Positions 1 through 8,062 of a DNA stretch of 13,646 bases are shown here, one piece after another. Below the pieces are notes generated by a model. It was given only the letters and a program-made list of their open reading frames with translations, was not told the DNA's origin and ran no database searches. This DNA is from an uncultured Frankineae bacterium. GTDB taxonomy: Bacteria; Actinomycetota; Actinomycetes; Mycobacteriales; SCTD01. The DNA lies in assembly GCA_902805805.1 (NCBI GenBank), contig CADCUE010000082.1, positions 1-13,646 on the forward strand. The letters run 5' to 3'. Each line of letters opens with the position of its first letter. Position 1 is the stretch's first letter. The translations under genes and the position numbers were made by a program.

Positions 1-72
1 TTCGCCGACGCGGTTCTGCACGCCGAGCAGCTCACGGCGACGCGCCAGCCCACCAACCCGTACAGCTGCTGA
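1..72 (+). CDS. 3' end of an unidentified gene (partial)
   Basis: Frame 1 is open from the window edge to a TGA at 70-72, giving 23 residues that end in NPYSC. Nearly every codon ends in G or C, as expected for coding sequence in this genome, and the frame stops just before the convergent chrA gene. The remnant is too short to assign to a family; the C-terminal cysteine may or may not matter. It could be a chance open frame, but the codon bias and the convergent layout favour the tail of a real gene. Confidence 0.5.
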   Translation, partial: FADAVLHAEQLTATRQPTNPYSC

Positions 73-135
73 GCTCGAGTGCCACTGGTCCGGCGGTCAT
101 GTGCGCAAGCAGCAGCGGTGGAGGGCGCAGTCCGC

Positions 136-163
136 GAGGAGCGGGGGCAACGCTGCGTTCCTC
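136..163 (-). terminator. Possible chrA terminator hairpin
   Basis: GAGGAGCG (136-143) can pair with CGTTCCTC (156-163) through 8 pairs including one G-T wobble, with a 12-nt loop. It lies directly after the chrA stop codon and between two convergent genes, where a terminator is expected. The loop is long and there is no T-tract on either side, so this is only a candidate. Confidence 0.3.
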
Positions 164-165
164 CC

Positions 166-1578
<1,413 letters not shown>

Positions 1579-1619
1579 GGCTCCCCCACGCGCACCGGTC
1601 GTCCTGAGGTGTCGGCGGG

Positions 1620-1625
1620 ACCCTA
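1620..1625 (-). promoter_or_regulatory. Candidate -10 element for chrA
   Basis: On the minus strand this reads TAGGGT, a common actinobacterial form of the TANNNT -10 box, about 42 nt upstream of the chrA start. No convincing -35 box is visible. The surrounding 11-mer GGCTAGGGTCC (1618-1628) recurs exactly at the candidate -10 of the M28 peptidase gene. Confidence 0.4.
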
Positions 1626-1702
1626 GCCAACGGCCGTGCCTGCCGTCGCGCCGGCCGCTCCTGCCCGCTGCACCCGCCGACCGTGCGGAGAGGTGCCGGC
1701 GG

Positions 1703-1912
1703 TCAGCCCTGCTGCTCGCGCGGGGCGGGGATGCCCGCCAGCAGGGCGCGCACCTCGGCCTCGCGGTAGCGGCGGTGCCCGCCGAGCGTGCGGATCGAGG
1801 TCAGCTTGCCGGACTTCGCCCAGCGGGTGACCGTCTTCGGGTCGACCCGGAACATGGTGGCGACCTCGGCCGGCGTGAGCAGGGCCTCGGCGTCGGGGAT
1901 GCGCGTGCTCAT
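1703..1912 (-). CDS. bldC: BldC, MerR-like developmental regulator
   Basis: A 69-residue DNA-binding protein that is essentially one winged helix-turn-helix. The helix-turn-helix spans roughly residues 11-37 (core VDPKTVTRWAKSGKL) and the wing lies around 40-52 (IRTLGGHRRYRE). The core matches Streptomyces BldC as I remember it, including length. BldC is known there to bind direct repeats cooperatively and to control entry into development. Such proteins are often auto-annotated as excisionases, but nothing mobile is nearby and the neighbourhood (unknown gene, vdh, DUF3073, purM) is the one bldC has in Streptomyces. The ATG has a GAGGA about 9 nt upstream. The 128-nt upstream gap holds two hairpins and may contain its own promoter. 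Its role in this organism is inferred. Confidence 0.93.
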   Translation of the reverse strand: MSTRIPDAEALLTPAEVATMFRVDPKTVTRWAKSGKLTSIRTLGGHRRYREAEVRALLAGIPAPREQQG

Positions 1913-1936
1913 CAGCTGTCGTCCTCTTCGTCGGGG

Positions 1937-1954
1937 GGCGGGCTGCTGCCCGCC
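1937..1954 (-). other. Hairpin in the bldC leader
   Basis: GGCGGGC (1937-1943), loop TGCT, GCCCGCC (1948-1954): a perfect 7-bp GC-only stem. In the bldC transcript it ends about 11 nt before the GAGGA ribosome site, so it would sit in the 5' leader if transcription begins further upstream. It could affect mRNA stability or translation; no regulator is evident. Confidence 0.5.
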
Positions 1955-1991
1955 TCGCACTTGATCATGAACGATGTCCGGTTGCTCCGTA

Positions 1992-2009
1992 ATGGCCCGT
2001 GCGGGCCAT
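1992..2009 (-). terminator. Inverted repeat between the upstream unknown gene and bldC
   Basis: ATGGCCC (1992-1998), loop GTGC, GGGCCAT (2003-2009): a perfect 7-bp stem 31 nt past the stop codon of the upstream minus-strand gene. Its place suggests a terminator for that gene. The T-tract is missing (the following bases read TACGGA), so an operator or attenuator before bldC is also possible. Confidence 0.4.
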
Positions 2010-2040
2010 CTTGCGGCTAGTCCCGGACCCCGTCGGTCGC

Positions 2041-2901
2041 TCAGTTGGCGGACTCCACCGCCCGCAGCGCCTTCATGCGGGCCGTGACCCGGGCGTACGC
2101 CGCGCCGGCGCCGGCAGTGTCGCCCTCCCCCAACGCGGCCAGCGCCGCGGTGATGTCGCCGGCCGACTCGTCCTGCGCGAGTGCGGTGTCGTCGAGCAGG
2201 TGGACGAGCCCGCCGTAGTCGAGCTCCACGAGCGAGCGGGGGTGGAACTCCTCCAGCCACCGGCCGAGGTCCTCGAGACCGGCCGCGACCTCGCCGTCCT
2301 CGACCGTGCGGCGCAGCACGGCCAGCGCCCGGGCGGTGCGCCGCCGCGCCCGTGACATGGCCGTCCGGTAGACCAGGCTCCGTCCCGCCAGGCGGTCCAC
2401 GGACGTGCCGCCACCGCCGGCCGGCTGGCCGAGGCGCACCTGCCGCTCCTGCGCGTCCACGAGCACGAACCACCGCAGCGGCACCTGCCACGGGCTGGTC
2501 AGCTGGCAGCTGCGCTGGTCCGGGGAGGTGGCCCGCCAGACGTCGAGCTCGGCCGCCGCCTTCCGGACCAGCTCCACCGGCAGGAAGGCCTCGAGCAGCT
2601 CGTCGGGCAGGTCGGCGGCGAAGTCCTCGAGGGCCTGCAGCGCCCGCAGCCGGGTCCGCCACGGGCAGACGAGGGTGACCCCGTCCACCGCCGTGACGAA
2701 CGCCTGCTCCTCGAGGTCCGGCAGCGCCGCTGGGGGCGAGCCGACGAGGGCCCGCAGCCCGGCGAGCCGCTCGCGGGCGACCCCGTCGGCCGGAGCGGGT
2801 GCGCGGCGCTCGGCGGCGTACGCCTCCCACCGTCGGCGCTGCTCCGGGCCGAAGGCGGCGAGGGGCTCGTAGACCCGCAGGTAGGCCGCGTGCGCCGTCA
2901 T
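2041..2901 (-). CDS. Conserved protein of unknown function
   Basis: A 286-residue protein that I cannot assign to a named domain. It has no signal peptide or membrane segment, is rich in Ala, Leu and Arg, and is probably cytoplasmic and mostly helical. Visible landmarks are a tryptophan-containing central part ([16 protein letters not shown] near 158-173) and an acidic-hydrophobic stretch ([23 protein letters not shown]) near 217-240. An ATG at 2901 is preferred over the upstream extension, which is an Arg-rich run without coding character. It sits between bldC and vdh, the position held in Streptomyces by an uncharacterised gene (SCO4090, from memory). It is divergent from vdh, with 167 nt between the two starts. 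Conserved position hints at a housekeeping or developmental role, but nothing in the sequence defines it. Confidence 0.8.
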   Translation of the reverse strand: MTAHAAYLRVYEPLAAFGPEQRRRWEAYAAERRAPAPADGVARERLAGLRALVGSPPAALPDLEEQAFVTAVDGVTLVCPWRTRLRALQALEDFAADLPDELLEAFLPVELVRKAAAELDVWRATSPDQRSCQLTSPWQVPLRWFVLVDAQERQVRLGQPAGGGGTSVDRLAGRSLVYRTAMSRARRRTARALAVLRRTVEDGEVAAGLEDLGRWLEEFHPRSLVELDYGGLVHLLDDTALAQDESAGDITAALAALGEGDTAGAGAAYARVTARMKALRAVESAN

Positions 2902-2957
2902 GGGCCAGATGCTCGCACGCAGGACGAGCCGCGGGCACCCGGACAGTCCGCGCTCGC

Positions 2958-2963
2958 TACTCT
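2958..2963 (+). promoter_or_regulatory. Candidate -10 element for vdh
   Basis: TACTCT fits the TANNNT -10 pattern and lies about 105 nt before the vdh start, in the gap shared with the divergent unknown gene. No good -35 box stands at the right distance, so this is weak support. Confidence 0.25.
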
Positions 2964-3027
2964 CCGGTCGGGGCACACCTCCCCTCGCACGACGTCGGCG
3001 CCTCACGAGGGCCTGGCGACCACCGCT

Positions 3028-3045
3028 TCACCGCGCCGTCGGTGA
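3028..3045 (+). other. Small hairpin in the vdh leader
   Basis: TCACCG (3028-3033), a 6-nt loop, and CGGTGA (3040-3045) form a 6-bp stem ending about 12 nt before the AGGAG ribosome site of vdh. It may be incidental in such GC-rich DNA. Confidence 0.3.
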
Positions 3046-3068
3046 GCCGCAGGACGAGGAGCGACACC

Positions 3069-4169
3069 GTGAGCGTCTTCGACCGGACCGACCACCTCAA
3101 GGACGCCGGGCACGAGCAGGTCGTGTTCTGCCAGGACCGCGCCAGCGGGCTGCGCGCGATCATCGCGATCTACTCGACGGCCCTCGGACCCGCGCTCGGC
3201 GGGACCCGCTTCTACCCGTACGCCAGCGAGGCCGACGCGGTCGAGGACGTCCTCAAGCTCTCCCGCGCGATGGCCTACAAGGCGGCCTGCGCCGGTCTGG
3301 ACCTCGGCGGCGGCAAGGCGGTGATCCTCGGCGACCCGGCCCGCGACAAGACCGAGCCGCTGCTGCGGGCGTACGGCCGGTTCGTCCAGTCGCTGGGCGG
3401 CCGCTACTGCACCGCCTGCGACGTCGGCACGTACGTGCAGGACATGGACGTCATCGCTCACGAGACCGACTTCGCCACCGGCCGGTCGCCGGAGCAGGGC
3501 GGGGCCGGCGACAGCGCCGTGCTGACGGCGTTCGGCGTCTTCCAGGCCATGCGCGCGGCGGCCCAGCACACCTGGGGGACCCCCGCGCTGACGGGCCGGC
3601 GCGTCGCCGTCGAGGGCGTCGGCAAGGTCGGGCACCACCTCGTCGAGCACCTGCTGGCCGACGGCGCCTCGGTCGTCGCCTCCGACGTCAGCGCGACCGC
3701 GCTGGAGCGGGTGCGCTCGCTCGGGCCCGTCGAGACCGCGGACGTCGACGCCCTGCCCGCCCTGGACTGCGACGTGTACGCCCCGTGCGCGCTCGGCGGC
3801 TCGCTCACCGACGAGCTGGTGCCCGTCCTGCAGGCGGCCGTGGTGTGCGGCGCCGCCAACAACCAGCTGGCGCACCCGGGGCTCGAGAAGACCCTCGCCG
3901 ACCGGGGCGTGCTCTACGCACCGGACTACGTCGCCAACGCCGGCGGGCTCGTGCAGGTCGCCGACGAGGCGCAGCACCTGCGCTCCGGCGGCTTCCGCTT
4001 CGAGCGTGCCAAGGCCAAGGCGGCAGGCATCTTCGACACGACGCTGCGCGTCTTCCAGCTCGCCGACCGGGAGGGGGTCCCGCCCGCGGTCGCTGCCGAC
4101 CGGCTCGCCGAGCGCCGCATGGCCGACGTCGGCCGGCTGCGCAGCGTGCTCCTGCCCGGACGCAGCTGA
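3069..4169 (+). CDS. vdh: Valine/leucine dehydrogenase (Glu/Leu/Phe/Val family)
   Basis: A 366-residue NAD-dependent amino acid dehydrogenase that reversibly deaminates a branched-chain amino acid to its keto acid and ammonium. The substrate region has MAYK (68-71), [11 protein letters not shown] (76-86) with the expected catalytic lysine K83, and [11 protein letters not shown] (117-127) with the conserved Asp118. The C-terminal Rossmann domain shows GVGKVG (183-188). Length and many segments, including [13 protein letters not shown] and [12 protein letters not shown], agree with Streptomyces valine dehydrogenase as I recall it. That enzyme supplies keto acids for branched fatty acids and polyketides and allows growth on valine. 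Valine as preferred substrate is inferred; leucine or phenylalanine cannot be excluded. The GTG start is chosen because AGGAG lies 7 nt upstream and the family N-terminus begins there; the open frame continues upstream without homology. Confidence 0.93.
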   Translation: MSVFDRTDHLKDAGHEQVVFCQDRASGLRAIIAIYSTALGPALGGTRFYPYASEADAVEDVLKLSRAMAYKAACAGLDLGGGKAVILGDPARDKTEPLLRAYGRFVQSLGGRYCTACDVGTYVQDMDVIAHETDFATGRSPEQGGAGDSAVLTAFGVFQAMRAAAQHTWGTPALTGRRVAVEGVGKVGHHLVEHLLADGASVVASDVSATALERVRSLGPVETADVDALPALDCDVYAPCALGGSLTDELVPVLQAAVVCGAANNQLAHPGLEKTLADRGVLYAPDYVANAGGLVQVADEAQHLRSGGFRFERAKAKAAGIFDTTLRVFQLADREGVPPAVAADRLAERRMADVGRLRSVLLPGRS

Positions 4170-4201
4170 GCGCCCGCCGCGTGCGCAGCGCCGCCAGCCT
4201 G

Positions 4202-4207
4202 TAACGT
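4202..4207 (+). promoter_or_regulatory. Candidate -10 element for the DUF3073 gene
   Basis: TAACGT fits TANNNT and sits 103 nt before the DUF3073 start in an unusually AT-rich spot for this genome. No -35 box is recognisable. The direct repeat TGGCA-TC-TGGCA follows at 4209-4219. Weak evidence. Confidence 0.25.
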
Positions 4208-4231
4208 TGGCATCTGGCACGCACCCGAGAA

Positions 4232-4249
4232 CGGCACGGGGACGTGCCG
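4232..4249 (+). other. Hairpin with GNRA-type loop upstream of the DUF3073 gene
   Basis: CGGCACG (4232-4238), loop GGGA, CGTGCCG (4243-4249): a perfect 7-bp stem closed by a tetraloop of the stable GNRA class. It is 62 nt past the vdh stop codon and 60 nt before the DUF3073 start, so it may be a vdh terminator without T-tract or part of the DUF3073 leader. Confidence 0.5.
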
Positions 4250-4270
4250 CCGGTCATGGATGTTGCCACC

Positions 4271-4288
4271 CGGGGCCTCGCGGCCCCG
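4271..4288 (+). other. Second hairpin in the DUF3073 leader
   Basis: CGGGGCC (4271-4277), loop TCGC, GGCCCCG (4282-4288): a perfect 7-bp GC-only stem just upstream of the GAAGGGG that probably serves as ribosome site. Together with the hairpin 21 nt before it, this makes a two-stem leader. Confidence 0.5.
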
Positions 4289-4309
4289 CTGTCGCGAAGG
4301 GGTCGAGCC

Positions 4310-4510
4310 ATGGGGCGCGGCCGTGCCAAGGCAAAGCAGACGAAGGTCGCGCGCGAGCTGAAGTACAGCACCGGCAACCTCGATCCGGACCGGCTCAGGG
4401 CTGAGCTGGCGGGCGCTCCCCTCCCGTCCTCGGCGGCCCCCGCCGAGGACGACGACGTGGACCCCTACGCGCTCGACGACGAGGACGACGAGGACGCGCC
4501 CGCCCGCTGA
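4310..4510 (+). CDS. DUF3073 family small protein
   Basis: A 66-residue cytoplasmic protein. The basic N-terminus (MGRGRAKAKQTKVARELKY) is the signature of DUF3073, a family of unknown function widespread in Actinobacteria. The C-terminus is strongly acidic, with runs of Asp and Glu from about residue 47. This basic head and acidic tail suggest contact with nucleic acid or a basic protein partner, which is only inference. The ATG at 4310 fits the usual family N-terminus and has GAAGGGG 8 nt upstream; a longer reading from 4244 would cover the leader hairpins and lacks family support. It lies between vdh and the convergent purM, the place it also has in Streptomyces; in mycobacteria a DUF3073 gene stands convergent to purM. 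Confidence 0.92.
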   Translation: MGRGRAKAKQTKVARELKYSTGNLDPDRLRAELAGAPLPSSAAPAEDDDVDPYALDDEDDEDAPAR

Positions 4511-4527
4511 CCCCGGCGACGCAGACA

Positions 4528-4551
4528 GGGACGGCCCGCCGGGGCCGTCCC
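4528..4551. terminator. Strong hairpin terminator between convergent genes
   Basis: GGGACGGCCC (4528-4537), loop GCCG, GGGCCGTCCC (4542-4551): a perfect 10-bp stem. It lies 17 nt after the DUF3073 stop and 33 nt after the purM stop, so it can serve both strands. On the plus strand it is followed by TTCGTCGT, with only a short T-rich tail, as is usual in high-GC actinobacteria. Confidence 0.85.
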
Positions 4552-4584
4552 TTCGTCGTGCGCGGGGCGCGCCCGACCGTGGAG

Positions 4585-5631
4585 CTAGTCGGCGTGGCGG
4601 CCGGTCAGCGTGACCGTGCCGTCGCCGGGCACGACCTCGCCGGCGACCCAGGCCGGCACGTGCCGGGCGGTCAGCAGGGCCAGCGCCCGGTCGACGTCCG
4701 CCGGGGCGACGAGCGCGACCATCCCGACGCCCATGTTGAACGTCCGCTCCATCTCGCTCTGCGAGACCCGGCCCTTGGCCTGCACCAGGTCGAACACCGC
4801 CTGCGGGCGCCAGGTGGCGCGGTCGACCGTCGCCGACAGGTGGGCCGGCAGCACCCGCGCGAGGTTCGCGGCCAACCCACCGCCCGTCACGTGGCTGAAC
4901 CCGTGCGTGTCGGTCTCGGCGACCAGCGACAGGCAGTCCTTGGCGTAGATGCGCGTCGGGGTCAGCAGCGCCTCCCCGAGGGGGCCGCCGAGCTCGTCGA
5001 TGACCGCCTCCAGACGCAGGCGCGCGCCGGACAGCAGGACGTGGCGCACCAGCGAGAAGCCGTTGCTGTGCAGGCCGCTGGAGCCCATCGCGACGACGAC
5101 GTCGCCCTCGCGCACGGTGTCCGGCCCGAGGACGAGGTCCTCCTCGACGACGCCCACGCCCGTGCCGGCGATGTCGTAGTGGTCGGCCGGCATGAGGCCC
5201 GGGTGCTCGGCCGTCTCCCCGCCGACGAGGGCGCAGCCGGCCGTCTCGCACCCCGCGGCGATGCCGCCGACGATCTCGGCGATCCGCTCGGGCACCACCT
5301 GTCCGCAGGCGATGTAGTCCTGCAGGAACAGCGGCTCCGCGCCGCAGACGACCAGGTCGTCGACGACCATGCCGACGAGGTCGATGCCGACGGTGTCGTG
5401 CTTGTCGATGGCCTGCGCGATGGCCAGCTTGGTGCCGACGCCGTCGGTGCTGCTGGCGAGCAGCGGCCGCTTCCACCGGGCGGTGTCGAGCCGGAAGAGC
5501 CCCGCGAAGCCACCGAGACCGCCGACGACCTCCGGCCGGGCGGCGCGGCCGACCCGGCCCTTGATGAGCTCGACGGCGCGGTCGCCGGCCTCGATGTCCA
5601 CCCCGGCAGCGGCGTACGACCCGTCGCTCAC
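4585..5631 (-). CDS. purM: Phosphoribosylformylglycinamidine cyclo-ligase (AIR synthase)
   Basis: A 348-residue cytoplasmic enzyme that uses ATP to close FGAM into aminoimidazole ribonucleotide, the fifth step of purine synthesis. The N-terminal ATP-binding half has SYAAAGVDI (5-13), GGFAGLF (40-46) and STDGVGTK (61-68), followed by the conserved DDLVVCGAEPLFLQDY. The C-terminal half has HVTGGGLAANL and the FNMGVGM motif near the substrate site. Length is normal. The GTG start overlaps the purF stop by four bases (GTGA, 5628-5631), so translation is probably coupled to purF; that is why this start is preferred over the longer open frame. It is the last gene of the purine block, ending before the shared terminator. 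Confidence 0.97.
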   Translation of the reverse strand: MSDGSYAAAGVDIEAGDRAVELIKGRVGRAARPEVVGGLGGFAGLFRLDTARWKRPLLASSTDGVGTKLAIAQAIDKHDTVGIDLVGMVVDDLVVCGAEPLFLQDYIACGQVVPERIAEIVGGIAAGCETAGCALVGGETAEHPGLMPADHYDIAGTGVGVVEEDLVLGPDTVREGDVVVAMGSSGLHSNGFSLVRHVLLSGARLRLEAVIDELGGPLGEALLTPTRIYAKDCLSLVAETDTHGFSHVTGGGLAANLARVLPAHLSATVDRATWRPQAVFDLVQAKGRVSQSEMERTFNMGVGMVALVAPADVDRALALLTARHVPAWVAGEVVPGDGTVTLTGRHAD

Positions 5632-7196
5632 GGGCGCGCCAGCGCGTCGTCGGCCAGCACGGCGTCCATGCGGTCGACCGCGGCCAGGCCGTTGTGCACC
5701 ACCACCTGGTCCGGGGCCACGTGCTCGTGGTCGGCGCCGTGCCCGCCGAGCTGGCTGGTCTCGAGGGCGTGCTTGCCGATCAGCTCCCGCGTCGGGATGG
5801 GGATCGGGTAGGAGCCGTCGAAGCAGGCGCGGCACAGCCGGTCCGCGCGCTGCCCGCTGGCGGCGGTCAGCCCGGCGAGGGACACGAAGGCGAGCGAGTC
5901 GGCGCCGATCGAGGACCTGATCTCCTCGACGCCCATCCCGGACGCGATCAGCTCGGCGCGGCTGGCGAAGTCGATGCCGTAGAAGCACGGCCACATCACC
6001 GGCGGGCTCGAGATGCGCACGTGCACCTCCGCGGCGCCGGCCTCGCGCAGCATGCGCACGAGCGCCCGCTGGGTGTTGCCCCGCACGATCGAGTCGTCGA
6101 CGACCACCAGCCGCTTGCCGGCGATGACCTCGCGCAGCGGGTTGAGCTTGAGCCGGATGCCGAGCTGGCGGATCGTCTGGGACGGCTGGATGAAGGTGCG
6201 CCCGACGTAGGCGTTCTTCACCAGCCCCTGGGCGTACGGGATGCCGCTCTGCTCGGCGAAGCCGATCGCGGCCGGCGTGCCCGACTCCGGGACCGGGATG
6301 ACGAGGTCGGCCTCCGCCGGCGCCTCGAAGGCCAGCGTCCGGCCGGTCTGCACCCGGACGGTGTTCACCGAGCGGCCGGCGATCGTCGTGTCGGGCCGGG
6401 CGAGGTAGACGTACTCGAACAGGCAGCCCTTCGGCGTCGCCGGAGCGAAGCGCTCGCTGCGCACGCCGTCCTCGTCGATGGCGAGCAGCTCACCGGGCTC
6501 GATCTCCCGGACCAGGCTCGCACCGACGATGTCGAGGGCGGCCGTCTCGCTGGCCACCACCCAGCCCCGGTCGAGGCGCCCGAGCACGAGAGGACGGACG
6601 CCGTGCGGGTCGCGGGCGGCGTACAGCGTGCGCTCGTCCATGAAGGTCAGGCAGAACGCGCCCCTCAGCGTCGGCAGCACCTCGCGGGCCGCCTCGTGCG
6701 GTGTCTGACCGGGCCGGGCCGCCAGCAGGGTCGTGATGAGGTCCGAGTCGGTCGTCGCGCCCATGGCGCCGGACCGCGGGTCGAGCGAGGCCACCCGCTC
6801 GCTGAGCTCGCCGGTGTTGGTCAGGTTGCCGTTGTGGCCGAGGGCGAGGCTGCCGCCGTCCGCGAGGGTGCGGAACGACGGCTGGGCGTTCTCCCACGTG
6901 CCGGAGCCGGTCGTCGAGTAGCGGGTGTGCCCGATGGCGAGATGGCCCTGCATGCTCGACAGCGTCCGCTCGTCGAAGACCTGCGCCACCAGCCCGAGGT
7001 CCTTGTAGACGAGCACGTTGCTGCCGTCCGACACCGCGATGCCGGCGGCCTCCTGCCCGCGGTGCTGCAGGGCGTACAGGCCGTAGTAGGTCAGCTTGGC
7101 GACGTCCTCACCCGGGGCCCAGACGCCGAAGACGCCGCACTCCTCGCCGACGGGTGCCTCGGGCATGAGCAGGTCGAGCGCGTCGGGGGCAGGCAC
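5628..7196 (-). CDS. purF: Amidophosphoribosyltransferase
   Basis: A 522-residue enzyme that commits PRPP to purine synthesis by transferring glutamine amide nitrogen to give phosphoribosylamine. Cys20 in EECGVFG is the glutaminase nucleophile, so the first 19 residues should be a propeptide removed during maturation, as in Bacillus PurF. HTRYSTTG (90-97) belongs to the glutaminase site, and VVVDDSIVRGN (364-374) is the PRPP loop. Cys258, Cys404, Cys455 and Cys458 match the four ligands of the [4Fe-4S] cluster of the Bacillus-type enzyme, which is inactivated by oxygen. The GTG start has AGGAG about 8 nt upstream. It overlaps purM by 4 nt. The neighbour upstream is a hemerythrin-like gene, 75 nt away, and a possible -10 in that gap suggests purF and purM could also be transcribed apart from the rest of the block. 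Confidence 0.97.
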   Translation of the reverse strand: MPAPDALDLLMPEAPVGEECGVFGVWAPGEDVAKLTYYGLYALQHRGQEAAGIAVSDGSNVLVYKDLGLVAQVFDERTLSSMQGHLAIGHTRYSTTGSGTWENAQPSFRTLADGGSLALGHNGNLTNTGELSERVASLDPRSGAMGATTDSDLITTLLAARPGQTPHEAAREVLPTLRGAFCLTFMDERTLYAARDPHGVRPLVLGRLDRGWVVASETAALDIVGASLVREIEPGELLAIDEDGVRSERFAPATPKGCLFEYVYLARPDTTIAGRSVNTVRVQTGRTLAFEAPAEADLVIPVPESGTPAAIGFAEQSGIPYAQGLVKNAYVGRTFIQPSQTIRQLGIRLKLNPLREVIAGKRLVVVDDSIVRGNTQRALVRMLREAGAAEVHVRISSPPVMWPCFYGIDFASRAELIASGMGVEEIRSSIGADSLAFVSLAGLTAASGQRADRLCRACFDGSYPIPIPTRELIGKHALETSQLGGHGADHEHVAPDQVVVHNGLAAVDRMDAVLADDALARP

Positions 7197-7239
7197 GCGG
7201 GATCTCCTCGAGCGGGGGATGGCGGGGCGCCGTCCCTGG

Positions 7240-7245
7240 AGTGTA
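7240..7245 (-). promoter_or_regulatory. Candidate -10 element for purF-purM
   Basis: On the minus strand this reads TACACT, matching TANNNT, 43 nt upstream of the purF start. There is no recognisable -35 box. It would allow transcription of purF and purM separately from purC-purL. Confidence 0.25.
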
Positions 7246-7271
7246 GGCGGCGGCCATCTGCGCGAGGCGGG

Positions 7272-7949
7272 TCAGGACGGGGGCGCGCCGTCCGCCCGGC
7301 CGCGCGTGGCCGGCCGGTCCCACGGTGCGCCGAGCGCGTAGGCACCCCAGCGGGTCACCGGCCGGGGCACCGGCGTCCGGTGCGGCGTCGGGACGCTGCG
7401 GCTGTCCATGCTGTCGCGCAGGCGGTCGACGACGCCGTCGAACCAGAACGCCACGCCGCCGGCGAAGCGCCCGTGGCGGGTGTCCGGGTGCGGCCGGGTG
7501 GGCCCCTGCATCAGGGCCTTGGCCAGGCGGTCGACCAGGTCCTGCTGCTGCTCCGGCGGGAGCACCTCCCGCAGGGCCTCCACCATGGCGTGCTCGCGCA
7601 GCGCGTGCGCCTGCAGCGCGCGGCGCACGCCGTCCTCGAGGGACTGCACCGGCACGTTCTGCAGGTGCACGTCGCCGGTGAGGCGCCGGTCGAGCTGCCA
7701 CAGGACCAGCTGGAGCCGGTGGTCGACGGCGACCTGCGCGCGCACCCGGTCGCGTCCGTCGGGCAGCGTGCGGCAGGCCAGCGGGTGCAGGACCTTCTCG
7801 ACGGCCGCCAGGTGGGCCGCGGCCCAGGTGACGGCGGCCAGGCTGTTCTGAGCCGGGTCGTCGAGGACGGCGAGAGCCTGCTCGTGCGGGTGCTCGACCT
7901 CCGCGAGCAGCAGTCCCGGGTCCTGGGACGACGGGTGGGCGGTGGTCAT
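7272..7949 (-). CDS. Hemerythrin (HHE)-like metal-binding protein
   Basis: A 225-residue soluble protein resembling hemerythrin-type four-helix bundles, which bind a di-iron centre and sense or carry oxygen or handle iron. Candidate ligands appear in the right order: His20/His22 in the first helix, His46 and Glu51 with VLHP in the second, Asp76-His77 in the third, and His115-x3-Glu119 in the fourth. These are followed by PTRPHP (150-155), an ending I associate with actinobacterial HHE proteins. The C-terminal 70 residues are Pro/Arg-rich and probably disordered. The ATG has GGAGG 7 nt upstream. It lies in the purine block between the SCP2-like gene and purF, all on the minus strand. The family call rests on motif spacing by eye; ligand assignment and metal are inferred. 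Confidence 0.7.
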   Translation of the reverse strand: MTTAHPSSQDPGLLLAEVEHPHEQALAVLDDPAQNSLAAVTWAAAHLAAVEKVLHPLACRTLPDGRDRVRAQVAVDHRLQLVLWQLDRRLTGDVHLQNVPVQSLEDGVRRALQAHALREHAMVEALREVLPPEQQQDLVDRLAKALMQGPTRPHPDTRHGRFAGGVAFWFDGVVDRLRDSMDSRSVPTPHRTPVPRPVTRWGAYALGAPWDRPATRGRADGAPPS

Positions 7950-8062
7950 GCGGCGCCTCCGCGTCGGGCGCGCCACCCGTGCCGGGCGTGTCCTCGGTCG
8001 CTGAGCCGCACGCTGACACCTCGACTGTGAGCGCGTTGTCGCGGTCTGTCCAGGCCCTCGGG

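Noticed and set aside
1703..1912. Excisionase of a mobile element
   Set aside because: Small MerR-like proteins are often labelled so, but the sequence and neighbourhood match BldC, and there is no integrase or attachment site.
4244..4510. A longer DUF3073 protein starting at 4244
   Set aside because: The added 22 residues are encoded by the leader hairpins, do not resemble the family, and the ATG at 4310 has a suitable ribosome site.
3926..5476. A long minus-strand frame bridging purM, the terminator region and the antisense side of DUF3073 and vdh
   Set aside because: It crosses a strong terminator and two real genes in the wrong frame or strand, and its composition is a shadow of high GC.
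5694..8030. A 778-codon open frame on the plus strand opposite purF and the hemerythrin-like gene
   Set aside because: Same cause: it runs antisense through unmistakable purF and across two gene boundaries, with no family motif or start context.
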